DNA of 64,000 nt from Synergistaceae bacterium (GCA_018436725.1 JAHDKT010000029.1:186001-250000); one strand, 5' to 3'; numbered from the stretch's first letter, positions 16,378-25,462 are shown. Numbers and translations are program-made. Notes: generated by a model from the letters alone, not told the origin.

Positions 16378-16971
16378 TCAGCGTTTTGTTAATGTTATGA
16401 AGAGGAGCCTGGTCTTTTCTCCGTAGTGAAGGGCGATCGGCTGCCCCCATCTGTGCCCTTCGACGACGAGCATCTCCATCTCCTTCAGCGGGTGTTTCCC
16501 TTCGATCTCAGCCGAGGCTTGACCCTGAAGGCAGAGAAGGATCGTCGTATCTCCCGGGAGGAAGAGGCGTTCCAGCTCCTTTTTCGAAAAGAGCTGGCGG
16601 TACTCGCATGTGAGCGTCTCTCTCCGGCAGAAAATGTTGAAATCCGTCGCCGGTCCTGCGGGCAGCGTACAGGACGCTTCGTATTCGCCCCTGAACCGTA
16701 GGGAGTCGTAAGGGGAGCGGAGCGAGACCGTTTCTCCGTTCACGGTGATGTCCATTCCGTTTCCGGAGAGGAGAAAGAGCACGCGGTCGTATCCCGGAAA
16801 GGGGGAGAAAGGACCGGATTCAGCCACATTCGCAGAACTCAGTCTCCAGAGGAAATTGCCATTTTCGAGCGTCGCATCCTCCGGGAAGATGTACATCTCG
16901 TGCGTGATGCCGCCGCCGTTTTTCCACGGCATTTTCCGGTAGTCCGGGGGGGTTCTCCGTACGACGCGCAT
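16378..16971 (-). CDS. hutD: HutD/Ves-family cupin protein
   Basis: 197-aa cytosolic beta-barrel protein of the HutD/Ves family, often encoded with histidine-utilisation genes; its precise biochemical role is unsettled (in Pseudomonas HutD is thought to set an upper limit on hut expression). Seen: the family N-terminus PWKNGGGITHEMYIFPED, FLWRLSSANVAESGPFSPFPGYDRVLFLLSG and SLRFRGE. ATG 16971 follows GAGAGGTG. It lies 21 bp downstream of hutU on the same strand, supporting the assignment. Confidence 0.88.
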   Translation of the reverse strand: MRVVRRTPPDYRKMPWKNGGGITHEMYIFPEDATLENGNFLWRLSSANVAESGPFSPFPGYDRVLFLLSGNGMDITVNGETVSLRSPYDSLRFRGEYEASCTLPAGPATDFNIFCRRETLTCEYRQLFSKKELERLFLPGDTTILLCLQGQASAEIEGKHPLKEMEMLVVEGHRWGQPIALHYGEKTRLLFITLTKR

Positions 16972-16992
16972 ACTCTTCACCTCTCGTTTTCT

Positions 16993-19041
16993 TTAGTGTG
17001 GGAGCCGTCGGTTCCCGTCGAAGAGGGCGTCGACGGCTTTTTTCACGCTCTCATCCTCCACGCCGTAGGGAAGCGTGATATGGTAGCTGTCCGGGTAGTT
17101 TCTGTTCACTTCGCGGCTGACCTCCATCGCGTTCGGATTCCGCGCCCATGCGCGCCGCGCGACGCCGCCGAGAACGTCCCACATCATAGCGGATTTGATG
17201 ATCTCGTCGGTGCGCTCCCTCCCGTCGAGGACCAGGCCGAAGCCTCCGTTGACCGACTTGCCGATCCCCACGCCGCCGCCGTTGTGCAGCGCGCAGAGCG
17301 TCATGCCGCGGGCGGCGTTGCCGGCGAAGCAGACCGTCGCCATGTCCGCGCAGATGTTGCTACCGTCCTTGATGTTGGCCGTCTCGCGGTAGGGGGAGTC
17401 CGTACCGGAGACGTCGTGATGGTCGCGCCCCAGCATCACCGGACCGATTTCTCCGTTGCGTACCATCTCGTTGAACTTGAGGGCGATGCGGGTGCGCCCC
17501 TCCGCGTCCTGGTAGAGGATTCTCGCCTGCGTTCCGACCACGAGAGCGTTCTTCTCCGCGTCGCGGATCCAGAGCCAGTTGTCGTAGTCCTGCGAGCGCC
17601 GGTCGGGGTCGATGCACTCCATCGCCGCGCGGTCGGTCTTGCGAAGATCCTCGGGGTCGCCGCTCAGGCAGACCCAACGGAAGGGACCGTAGCCGTAGTC
17701 GAAGAGGACGGGGCCCATGATGTCTTCCACGTAGGAAGGCCAGATGAAGCCGTCGTACGTGTTCTCGCCGTTTTTGCATATCTCGGGGACTCCCGCGTCG
17801 AACACCGCGCGCATGAACGAGTTGCCGTAATCGAAGAAGTATGTTCCGCGGTCGACGAGCGTCTTGACGAAATCGTAATGCTTCCTCAGCGATGCGTCTA
17901 CGAGGCGGCGGAACTCCTCCGGGTTCTTCGAGAGCATCTCGGTGCGCTCGTCGAAGGTCAGTCCCTGCGGGCAGTAACCTCCATCGTAGGGTGCGTGGCA
18001 GGATGTTTGGTCGGAGAGCAAAGGAATCGAAATTTCGTGGTCAACCGCGTACTGCAGCAAGTCGACGATGTTGCCGTGATAGGCTATCGAAAGAGGTTGT
18101 TTTTTCGCGCATGCCTCGGCGGCGAGATCGAAGGCCTCCTTGCAGCTTCCGGTGACCTTGGACACCCACCCTTGACTATGGCGGGTATCGATGCGTGAAG
18201 CGTCTACCTCGGCGATGAGGCCTACGCCTCCGGCGATCTCGACGGCCTTCGGCTGCGCGCCGCTCATCCCGCCGAGCCCGGAGGAAACGAAGAGGATCCC
18301 GGCGAGATTCTCCTTCTCGCCCACGCCGAGCCGCTGCCTGGCGGCGTTGAGAATGCTGTTGAACGTGCCGTGGACGATACCCTGCGGGCCGATGTACATC
18401 CACCCTCCGGCCGTCATCTGTCCGTAGTTCGTCACCCCGAGCTGCATCCCCCTGTGCCACTCCGCGGGGTTGTCGAAGAGGCCGACGAGCATGCCGTTGG
18501 TCAGAATGACCCGGGGCGCATCCGGGCGCGACTTGAAGAGGCCGAGAGGGTGACCGCTCTCGACGACGAGCGTCGTCTCCTCGGTCAGCTCCTCGAGGTA
18601 TCTCTTGATCAGGCGATACTGGAGCCAGTTCTGGCAAACCTGACCGGTCTCGCCGTAGGTCACGAGTTCATAGGGGTAGAGGGCGATGTCGAAGTCGAGG
18701 TTGTTGTCGATCATCACCTGGAACGCCTTCCCGGCGAGGCACTTCCCTTTGTACTGATGCACCGGGAGGCCCTTTATCCGCCCCTCGGGGCGGAAGCGGT
18801 AGGCGTAGATGCGTCCCCTGGTGCGAAGCTCCTCCAGAAATTCGGGGATCAACTCCTTGTGGAACACCTCGGGGACGTAGCGGAGGGCGTTCTTCAATGC
18901 AAGCTCCGTCTCGCTGCGGTTGAGCGTCCAACCGCGGTCGGGCGCTCGCCGCATCCCCTCTGCGAAGACGGGATAGTCGGGGAGAGGGCCTTCCAACTGG
19001 ATGGTCATGGCGTTCCGGTTCATTTCGTTTACCTGCAACAT
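16993..19041 (-). CDS. hutU: Urocanate hydratase
   Basis: 682-aa NAD-containing enzyme converting urocanate to imidazolone propionate, step two of histidine degradation. It belongs to the long, vertebrate UROC1-like form (about 670 aa) rather than the 550-560-aa Pseudomonas/Bacillus form. Seen: the NAD-binding GLGGMSGAQPKAVEIAGG, GYGPFRWVCLSGDPEDL, IALKFNEMVRNGEIGPVMLGRDHHDVSGTDSPYRETANIKDGS and ALHNGGGVGIGKSVNGGFG. ATG 19041 follows GGAGGT; the frame open further upstream overlaps the iclR gene. It is transcribed after an IclR regulator and before hutD. HutI and HutG/FtcD are not in the window. A thiourocanate-hydratase activity is conceivable given the lyase cluster at 27201, but the motifs look canonical. 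Confidence 0.95.
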   Translation of the reverse strand: MLQVNEMNRNAMTIQLEGPLPDYPVFAEGMRRAPDRGWTLNRSETELALKNALRYVPEVFHKELIPEFLEELRTRGRIYAYRFRPEGRIKGLPVHQYKGKCLAGKAFQVMIDNNLDFDIALYPYELVTYGETGQVCQNWLQYRLIKRYLEELTEETTLVVESGHPLGLFKSRPDAPRVILTNGMLVGLFDNPAEWHRGMQLGVTNYGQMTAGGWMYIGPQGIVHGTFNSILNAARQRLGVGEKENLAGILFVSSGLGGMSGAQPKAVEIAGGVGLIAEVDASRIDTRHSQGWVSKVTGSCKEAFDLAAEACAKKQPLSIAYHGNIVDLLQYAVDHEISIPLLSDQTSCHAPYDGGYCPQGLTFDERTEMLSKNPEEFRRLVDASLRKHYDFVKTLVDRGTYFFDYGNSFMRAVFDAGVPEICKNGENTYDGFIWPSYVEDIMGPVLFDYGYGPFRWVCLSGDPEDLRKTDRAAMECIDPDRRSQDYDNWLWIRDAEKNALVVGTQARILYQDAEGRTRIALKFNEMVRNGEIGPVMLGRDHHDVSGTDSPYRETANIKDGSNICADMATVCFAGNAARGMTLCALHNGGGVGIGKSVNGGFGLVLDGRERTDEIIKSAMMWDVLGGVARRAWARNPNAMEVSREVNRNYPDSYHITLPYGVEDESVKKAVDALFDGNRRLPH

Positions 19042-19072
19042 TTCTTCCACCTCCACAAGGTCTAGGTACATT

Positions 19073-19831
19073 TTACAGCATTGATTCCAGATTGTGCGCT
19101 GCCTCCCGCAGAAGACGAAGATTTTCTTCGAAATTGCGGAAGACGTTCTCCGCGATACCGGCAACCCCCATCTGCGCGACAAACACTCTCCTGCGATCAA
19201 AAACGGGAACGCTGATATCCCCCGCGTGCGGCATCCACTCCTCGCGGCTGAAAGCAAACCCCTGCTCCCGAATGCGCAGCAGCTCCTCTTCGAGGGCTCT
19301 TGTATCGATGTTCCCTCCGTCGACAGGTGAGCGCAACGGAGAGGCAAGTACCGCGGAGCGCACTTCGAGAGGACAGTGAGCGAGCAGAATCTTTCCCGTA
19401 GCTCCTGCGTGAAGGGGAATCGCCATCCCTCGGTGTGCGGTGAACTTCACCGGCGAGAGAGGTTCTACGGAGTGGATGCACAACCCCGACGTCCCTTCGG
19501 CGACGCTGAGAACAGCCGTGTTGCCTGTCTCGCTCATAAGGCGGTGCATGCCGGGTTCGGCTTTTTTGACGAGTTCGTCGTAGAAAGACGAGGTGCCGCA
19601 GAGAAGAAAAAAATGTATGCCCGGCCTATACCCTTCGGTCGCCGGATCGCTGAAGACCCAGCGGCGTTCTTCGAGCGAGACGAGAAACCTGTGGACGGTG
19701 CTTCTGGGAATTCCCGTCCGTTCCTCCACCTCGCGGACCGTGAGCGGCGAAGAGGATGAGCAGAGCGCTTCCATGATCGTCGTCACCTTGAACGCCCCGT
19801 CCTGTTTCGCATCATGCTCGCTCTTGTTCAT
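19073..19831 (-). CDS. IclR-family transcriptional regulator
   Basis: 252-aa regulator with an N-terminal winged helix (about residues 15-75: LTVREVEERTGIPRSTVHRFLVSLEERRWV) and a C-terminal GAF-like effector domain (HAGATGKILLAH; FAFSREEWMPHAGDISVPVFD). ATG 19831 follows GGAGGT; a longer in-frame start would read through the operator. It is the first gene of an iclR-hutU-hutD unit and presumably controls it; the ligand may be urocanate or a related imidazole. A perfect 27-bp palindrome at 19842-19868 sits immediately upstream. Confidence 0.93.
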   Translation of the reverse strand: MNKSEHDAKQDGAFKVTTIMEALCSSSSPLTVREVEERTGIPRSTVHRFLVSLEERRWVFSDPATEGYRPGIHFFLLCGTSSFYDELVKKAEPGMHRLMSETGNTAVLSVAEGTSGLCIHSVEPLSPVKFTAHRGMAIPLHAGATGKILLAHCPLEVRSAVLASPLRSPVDGGNIDTRALEEELLRIREQGFAFSREEWMPHAGDISVPVFDRRRVFVAQMGVAGIAENVFRNFEENLRLLREAAHNLESML

Positions 19832-19841
19832 CTCGACCTCC

Positions 19842-19868
19842 AAAAATGGGACAATGTGTCCCATTTTT
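19842..19868. promoter_or_regulatory. Perfect palindromic operator upstream of iclR
   Basis: AAAAATGGGACA, a 3-nt spacer and TGTCCCATTTTT: 12-bp exact arms, 10 bp before the iclR start. The size and position fit an autoregulatory IclR-dimer operator. It also lies about 170 bp from the divergent SARP-type gene. Confidence 0.75.
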
Positions 19869-20035
19869 TAACATGAGCATGCCGCTTTGTCAATCACACT
19901 TCAACCCATCGCAGCGGAAACCGCGCGCCCTTCCGGAGCGCCGTCGTCGGCATCCGAGGAAAAATGAGATGGTATATAATCGTTTGCGGTGTTTCGTAAG
20001 AACTTCGTATTCTTCGAGGGGAAGGGGAGCCGTGC

Positions 20036-23032
20036 ATGTTCGCCGCCAACCTGATAGGGCCTCCGCGTTTTTTTCTCGACGACAGAGAGCTGTTCTTTCC
20101 GTTCCGGAAGGCTCAGGCCCTTCTGTGCCATCTTCTGGTCGAAGAAAGAGTCTCCCGTGAGACGCTCTCGTCGCTGCTCTGGGGGGGGAGCGAGGACATG
20201 CTCGCCTCTCAGAGCCTGAGGAACGCGCTCTATCTTCTCCGGAAGGGGCTTCCGGATGGCCTCGTAACGACCGGCAGGCAGTGGATCGGTGTTGATAGAA
20301 CCCTTGTGGACCTTGACCTGCTTCGCCTGTCGCGCCTCGACGACGTCCCTCCTGAACAGCTCCCTTCCTTGTGCCGTCCGCTCCTCGAAGGATTCTCGCT
20401 GCCGAATGCGCCGGAGTTCGACGACTGGCTCCGCACAGCGCGTTTCCAATGGTCCGGGAAAATTCGCTCCGCTTTCATCGAACTGGCGCGGCGGCGGATG
20501 GACGCGGCGGAGTGGGAGGCGGCGCTGCACCCCCTGAACCTTATCGCGTCGAGAGACGAGATCGACGAAGAGGCGTATCGGTTGATAGTGCGCGTTCATG
20601 CGGTACGCCGCGAATGGGGCAGAGCGGCGGAAGCGTGGCGGGTGCTTGAAGGCAGATTGAAGAACGAACTGGGCGTCGAACCGTCGAGCGAAAGCAGAGC
20701 GCTTCTGACTTCCCTGCCGACGAGAAGAGAAGAGCAAGCGGTCGCCGCCGAGGAGCCTTTCTCGTCTCCGCGGACGGACTCCTTCTATGGCAGGGTGGCG
20801 GAACTGCGCGGCATCCGCGACTTCTGCGGTTCCGAGAGTGCGACGCCTCGCTGCGTTCTCGTCGAGGGGGAGGCGGGCGTCGGGAAAAGCCTCCTTGTGA
20901 AAAAAGCTCTGCAAATCTCTTTCCCTCCGGATGCGCTCGTGCTGCGGTGCGCCGCGGGAACTCCGGAGGCGACGTATCCGCTGCTTCCGTGGGATGAACT
21001 GTTGGCGTCGCTCTTCCGTTTCGTCGATAGAGAGGCGCTCTCGCTCCCGGAAGCGCTCCGGAAGGTCCTGGGGCAGAGTTTTCCCTCCATCGGCGGCAGA
21101 AAGACCTCGATACAACCGCGGAATCCCCGGCGCATCGGCGCTATGCTGGCGGAACTCTTCGGCTTGCTCGCGGTGTCGCGGTCCGTGGTCCTTGTGTTCG
21201 AGGATTTTCAGTGGTTCGACGAACCGTCCCTGGATGTTCTGGAGTACCTGCTTCGGTCCGCTCCCGTCAATCTCTCCCTTTTCTTTACCTCGAGGATGGA
21301 GTCGTCCTTCCGCGGAGCTTCCCTGATACGCAACGCCGCACGTAACGACCGCATCGTCTTTCTCGAGATCCAGCTCTCCTGCTTTCCCCGAAGCGATTCC
21401 GATGCGTTCTGCGCCGCCTTTCTCCCCTCGCGCAGCTTCGCGAAGGAGGAATTGGAACTCCTTTTTCGCCAGACCGAGGGGCTCCCTCTCTTTCTCGCCG
21501 AATTGCTGAAAGCGGTTGAAAAGGGCTTGCCGCTTTCCGAGGCCACTCGTCATCTCGGCGACGCCATCGAAGGACATCTGAGCCACATCGACGAGGAAAT
21601 GCGCTTTCTCCTGGAAGCAATCTCCATTTTCCCCCTCGGAGCGGAGTGGACGCTCGTGCGGAGAATAGCGGGACTTTCCGCGGCACGCCTTGCCTCGCTC
21701 GCCGAAGGGCTGCGCAGAAGAGGCGTTCTCGCCGAGAGCCGGGGGGAGGGGGAGTCGTTGCTCCTCGAGTTCCGGCACGGCAAGGTGAGGGAGCACGTCT
21801 ACTCGTTCATGTCGGAGGGGCGCAGACGACTGCTCCATGAGCAGGCAGCGCGCCTGCTCATGGACGATTTTTCGGTCAGGCCCTGGGACGATCTCGCGTG
21901 TTCCCGGATCATCCATCACTGCAGGAGGGGAGCGTTGCGTATCGAGGAACTTGAATACATGATCCGCAGGCTCAAGTACCATATCAAGCTGAATTACGAA
22001 CTCTTTCCCCTTCTTGACGACCACATCCTGAAAGCCTGCGCCGCGTCGCTGGACAATCGTTCGAGCACGGTGGAGGATCTGGAGACGACGAGAGAGCTGC
22101 TCCGCGCCGTGCGCAAGGAGAAAGACGGCGCGACGCCCCGCTTCGCCGCTCTCGAACGAGCGTATTTTGCGCTTCGAGGCGGGTACTCTCTCTGGTGGGG
22201 AGATTACGATCAGGGAAAGGCGCTTGTGGAGGAGGGGCTTGCCCGCGCGGCGGAGACCGAAGACCTTCCGCTGCAGGCGGACTGCCTTCAGCATCTTTGC
22301 TATTACGCCATTCAGAGAGAGGACGGCGATCTGCTTCGTTCCGCCTCGAACCGTTTGGCGGAGGCCGCGGACAGGTGCGGAGACGCGCCGCTCGCGGCGA
22401 TGGCGAGGCGTTTTTTCGGAATGTCGCTGCTCTTTCTGGGGGAGTTCGAGGGGGCCGAAGAGGCGCTCCGCGAGTCGGTGGCGCTCTTCCGCCGGATGGA
22501 GTACATGGATTCCCCGTACACGCTGCAGGTGCTCGCGGGCGATTGTTATCTCGGGGAGATCCGCTTACGCACCGGACGCACGAAAGAAGCGCTCGACATC
22601 TTTTCCCGTTGCGTCGACGAGTGCGAGGAACACGGCCTCTACCGCGGCCTCTGCCTCTTCTGCAGCAACGCCGCCCTCGCAGCCTTCGACCTCGGAGAGG
22701 AGAAGACGGCGCGTGAGTATCTCTTGAAAGCCAGGCACTACTTCGAAGGAAGCGAACTGCGTCGTGCGAATGCAATAGGGTTGGCTCTTCTTGCCCTCTT
22801 CGCCGCCAGAGAAGGGCGGGAGGATGAAGCCGTCTCCTTCTGGGAGTCGGCAGGGAAACTCTGCCGGTCTTTGCGGAAGAAGTCGTGGATCGACGTCTGC
22901 CGTAGAATACGAACATTTCTCGAAAAGGAGCTTGATCCTGCTTCCCCGCTGAAACAACGTCTCCGGAATTCGCCTGGTGATGGTATTTCCTCCATTTGTG
23001 AAATATTTGAGGAGCTTTGTCGGGAGATATAA
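20036..23032 (+). CDS. SARP/BTAD-type ATPase transcriptional regulator
   Basis: 998-aa cytosolic signalling protein. Residues 1-95 form an OmpR-like winged helix of the SARP type (AQALLCHLLVEERVSRETLSSLLW, SLRNALYLLRKGLP). Residues about 100-245 are a bacterial transcriptional activation domain made of helical repeats (RVLEGRLKNELGVEPSSESRALL). An AAA/STAND-type ATPase follows, with Walker A GEAGVGKS near 280 and a Walker B-like VVLVFEDFQWFDEPS near 385. The C-terminal half is TPR-like helical repeats. AAGGGGAG precedes ATG 20036 and TATAAT lies at 19975-19980. Such AfsR/MalT-like proteins integrate a ligand with transcription. It is divergent from iclR-hutUD, so a role there is possible but unproven. 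Confidence 0.88.
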   Translation: MFAANLIGPPRFFLDDRELFFPFRKAQALLCHLLVEERVSRETLSSLLWGGSEDMLASQSLRNALYLLRKGLPDGLVTTGRQWIGVDRTLVDLDLLRLSRLDDVPPEQLPSLCRPLLEGFSLPNAPEFDDWLRTARFQWSGKIRSAFIELARRRMDAAEWEAALHPLNLIASRDEIDEEAYRLIVRVHAVRREWGRAAEAWRVLEGRLKNELGVEPSSESRALLTSLPTRREEQAVAAEEPFSSPRTDSFYGRVAELRGIRDFCGSESATPRCVLVEGEAGVGKSLLVKKALQISFPPDALVLRCAAGTPEATYPLLPWDELLASLFRFVDREALSLPEALRKVLGQSFPSIGGRKTSIQPRNPRRIGAMLAELFGLLAVSRSVVLVFEDFQWFDEPSLDVLEYLLRSAPVNLSLFFTSRMESSFRGASLIRNAARNDRIVFLEIQLSCFPRSDSDAFCAAFLPSRSFAKEELELLFRQTEGLPLFLAELLKAVEKGLPLSEATRHLGDAIEGHLSHIDEEMRFLLEAISIFPLGAEWTLVRRIAGLSAARLASLAEGLRRRGVLAESRGEGESLLLEFRHGKVREHVYSFMSEGRRRLLHEQAARLLMDDFSVRPWDDLACSRIIHHCRRGALRIEELEYMIRRLKYHIKLNYELFPLLDDHILKACAASLDNRSSTVEDLETTRELLRAVRKEKDGATPRFAALERAYFALRGGYSLWWGDYDQGKALVEEGLARAAETEDLPLQADCLQHLCYYAIQREDGDLLRSASNRLAEAADRCGDAPLAAMARRFFGMSLLFLGEFEGAEEALRESVALFRRMEYMDSPYTLQVLAGDCYLGEIRLRTGRTKEALDIFSRCVDECEEHGLYRGLCLFCSNAALAAFDLGEEKTAREYLLKARHYFEGSELRRANAIGLALLALFAAREGREDEAVSFWESAGKLCRSLRKKSWIDVCRRIRTFLEKELDPASPLKQRLRNSPGDGISSICEIFEELCREI

Positions 23033-23564
23033 AGAACGGAACTGCGTTTCCTAAGGGAGCCGCACTGACTAAGCAGACAGTGGTCGTCGCCATCCTGATC
23101 GGCAATCTGGAAAAATTCTTCCTGAAGAAATCCGAAAAAGCCTATCGCCGGCGTCGGATAGAAGAACGGTTGGATTCGCTCATTTTCTCCATTTTCAATG
23201 TAGAAAAACTCCGCTGATCGGATTTTAAGAGCGTCAACTATTCGTTTCACGCATTTTTCCAGGCGCTGGAATTCGTCTTCTCGAAGCGTTAAGAAGCCGT
23301 GGTCGGAGGGATGGAGTCCGTTATCTTTCCTCGGAAAACGAGAAGTGCGGAGGGGGTCTCCGCCCTTGCCCCGATGCGTCGCGGCATTGAGAATCAACTC
23401 CCTCGGATGGCTGCGCGCTCTTCTCTCGGAAATTTTTCGACAAGCGGGAGAACGTACGCGAAATTATTTAACTTTATGAGCGATAGTCTGCTTTGAACCG
23501 ACCTAAAAAGATCGTGACGTTCGAAAACGCCCCGATCTTTCAATCGTTTTTCCGAGTTCCGGCG
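23033..23564. other. Region without a confident gene
   Basis: Only two weak open frames are present, one on each strand around 23017-23217 and 22900-23397. Neither has a good ribosome-binding site or a recognisable domain. The minus-strand one, if real, would overlap the end of the SARP-type gene. Confidence 0.5.
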
Positions 23565-23732
23565 TCATTTCTCTTCCGGGTGAAGATAGCCTCCTGCCTG
23601 GCGAGCTTTATGGTAGGACATTCCCTCCAAAAGCAACTCCCTGGCGTAAGTTTCCACGGCGCCCGTATAGTCGTCCATCGCCATCAGATTCGTTAATTCC
23701 TGGATCTCGTCCGCCTTCAGATGAATATCCAT
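23565..23732 (-). CDS. Small hypothetical protein, 55 aa
   Basis: 55-codon gene with good expression signals: minus-strand promoter TTGACG-N17-TAAGAT (23773-23801) and GGAGGTGCTGTT ahead of ATG 23732. The protein is acidic, mostly helical by composition (LKADEIQELTNLMAMDDYTG, then ETYARELLLEGMSYHKARQ) and has no signal peptide or membrane segment. Not recognised; the size and composition would fit a small regulator or antitoxin, but no toxin partner is visible. It sits alone in a gene-poor stretch. Confidence 0.6.
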   Translation of the reverse strand: MDIHLKADEIQELTNLMAMDDYTGAVETYARELLLEGMSYHKARQAGGYLHPEEK

Positions 23733-23772
23733 AACAGCACCTCCTAGAATACAGCCTAAACCTTTCATTAAT

Positions 23773-23801
23773 ATCTTAGCAAGAAAAAAATAATGCGTCA
23801 A
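23773..23801 (-). promoter_or_regulatory. Promoter of the 55-aa gene
   Basis: Minus strand TTGACG (23796-23801), 17-bp spacer, TAAGAT (23773-23778). Confidence 0.7.
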
Positions 23802-24209
23802 GTAAAAATAGGCGATCAATTTGATCTATACTGTTTCTTCGAGCCGGAATTCCAGCGACTCTCGATCTTTGGAACATACCTGGTCGACATTTTCGTCACG
23901 GGCGGTCACCGCCGACATGGGATGTTTGAGAGACGGTTCGAGCGCGCTCTTTTTCTTCGCATGGAACGGCAGAAGAACGAAAAAGAACGTTAAGACTTGC
24001 CGAGATGAAGCCTAAGAAAACAAGATTCGGCAACAATTTCTATAAACGGAAATGAAAAGCGGCAGCGACGCGGAGTTATAAAGACGGAGTTTCTGTCCGC
24101 ACGGGAAACGAGAAAGGCGCTTGAGTCCGAAACGACGATTGCTCGGCGTACTCGAAAGCCGATCTTGAAATTGTTGGTTTTGTTTTGGTAAGGACAGTTT
24201 GAGAAAATA
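23802..24209. other. Region without a confident gene
   Basis: About 400 bp without a supported gene, tRNA or repeat. A 66-codon plus-strand frame from 23793 has no ribosome-binding site and was not accepted. Confidence 0.5.
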
Positions 24210-24218
24210 TGGTATAAT
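24210..24218 (+). promoter_or_regulatory. Extended -10 promoter for the fluoride riboswitch transcript
   Basis: TGG followed directly by TATAAT (24213-24218) is an extended -10; no good -35 is visible. The transcript would start just before the fluoride aptamer. Confidence 0.65.
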
Positions 24219-24231
24219 AAAATCGATTAAA

Positions 24232-24305
24232 TGAAGGGGATTGAGTTCCCCTGACTCGCCCTTTGGCTGATGACTCCTGCTCTACGACGACGGCGGGAGT
24301 TTTTT
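24232..24305 (+). promoter_or_regulatory. Fluoride riboswitch (crcB motif) with terminator
   Basis: The aptamer shows P2 GGGGA/TCCCC, P3 GCC-CTTT-GGC, the conserved GGCTGATGACTCCT block and P1 GAGT/ACTC. The ACTC strand of P1 is reused in a terminator, ACTCCTGCT (24273-24281) with GGCGGGAGT (24292-24300) and T6, so fluoride binding should prevent termination and turn on the channel gene. Confidence 0.93.
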
Positions 24306-24338
24306 GTGCCCGAATATTAAATACGAAGGAGAATGCCA

Positions 24339-24728
24339 ATGCTTCAGCGTCTGCTTCTAATCGCGCTTGCAGGAGCCCTCGGCACGGTTGTCCGATTTTT
24401 ATTGCTTGAGTTCGTCAAAACGAAAGCGGGGACGGCTCTCGCATTCCCTCTGGGCACTCTCGTGGTGAACATGACGGGGTGCTTTCTCACCGGTCTGTTT
24501 CTCGAATTCGCCGAAATACACCTCCATGTCGCCTCCGAGACGCGGATCATCGTGATGGTGGGGTTCATGGGCGCGTTCACTACCTTCTCCAGCGTGATTC
24601 TCGAGACCGCGCACCTTATACGGAAAGCGGACTGGTTCGCTGTACACCTGAATCTTATCGTAGAGAACTTCGTCGGACTTGCGGCTCTTTTCGGTGGCTC
24701 CGTCGTTGCAAAAGCGGTCTTTATGTAA
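24339..24728 (+). CDS. crcB: Fluoride ion channel FluC/CrcB
   Basis: 129-aa four-helix protein forming dual-topology dimers that export fluoride across the inner membrane. Seen: LAGALGTVVRFLL at the N-terminus, FPLGTLVVNMTGCFLTG in helix 2 and GFMGAFTTFSSV in helix 3, with the sodium-site region and the Phe and Thr residues lining the pores. ATG 24339 lies 7 bp from GAAGGAGA; the ATG at 24333 is too close to it. It is directly controlled by the fluoride riboswitch upstream, which confirms the function. Confidence 0.97.
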   Translation: MLQRLLLIALAGALGTVVRFLLLEFVKTKAGTALAFPLGTLVVNMTGCFLTGLFLEFAEIHLHVASETRIIVMVGFMGAFTTFSSVILETAHLIRKADWFAVHLNLIVENFVGLAALFGGSVVAKAVFM

Positions 24729-24947
24729 AGCGAACGAAGTCCATTCATGTCGAGGAAACACTCATCCTTCTGTGGCGTCGATGAGCGGGAGAGATTGATA
24801 AAAGCGTTTTCATCTTCATAGAAAAGGGGTTCTGCCATCAAGTATACGCATGAGGTAGAAAAGATGACGTGCGTCGCGCAAGGTCCGAATCACGGCGCGG
24901 CCGCCATTCCGCAGGAAGGCCGGTGGGCGCGGGGTTCGAAGATTTAA

Positions 24948-25442
24948 GAAAGAGGCTCCGAACAGACGCGGTTCGGCTACTCCGAAGGCGGGTTTTCGAT
25001 CGTTCGGGAGATCCCGTATTCCAAGGGAGAGCGCGCGAAGGTGCGCTGCTACGGCGCGGACGATGTCCGCGAGGGCGTGGCGATCATGCACGGCGAAGGA
25101 GTCGACGTCTCCATCACCGGCAATTCGACCGATCCGACGCGCTTCCAGCACCCCGTGGCGGGCACGTACAAGAAGGAGTGCGTCGAACAGCGGAAGAAGT
25201 ATTTCTCGGTCGCCTCGGGCGGGGGTACGGGCCGCACTCTCCATCCGGACAACATGGCCGCCGGCCCCGCCTCCTACGGCATGACGGACACCATGGGAAG
25301 AATGCACTCGGACGCGCAGTTCGCGGGCTCGTCTTCGGTTCCGGCTCATGTGGACATGATGGGCTTCATCGGCATGGGAAACAATCCCATGGTCGGAGCC
25401 ACCGTCTCGGTGGCGGTCGCCATAGAGGAAGCGATGAAGTAA
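24948..25442 (+). pseudogene. GGGtGRT-family protein, C-terminal remnant
   Basis: An uninterrupted frame of 164 codons encodes the C-terminal half of a GGGtGRT-family protein (function unknown, about 330 aa, widespread in anaerobes). The eponymous GGGTGRT is present, followed by LHPDNMAAGPASYGMTDTMG and a normal C-terminus ending VAVAIEEAMK. Upstream there is no start codon with a ribosome-binding site, and TAA at 24945-24947 closes the frame. The matching N-terminal half was not found between here and crcB; the in-frame stretch before the stop (including AQGPNHGAAAIPQEG) does not look like this family. A strong terminator still follows, so this looks like a gene whose 5' half was deleted. 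Confidence 0.75.
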
Positions 25443-25462
25443 AAACCGTTATTTTTCGGCGC

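Noticed and set aside
19901-22294. 797-codon minus-strand open frame
   Set aside because: Antisense to the SARP-type regulator with no domain, no ribosome-binding site and Arg/Glu-rich shadow composition.
22738-23397. Minus-strand frame overlapping the end of the SARP-type gene
   Set aside because: Has a protein-like stretch but no start signals and overlaps a well-supported gene; at most a remnant.
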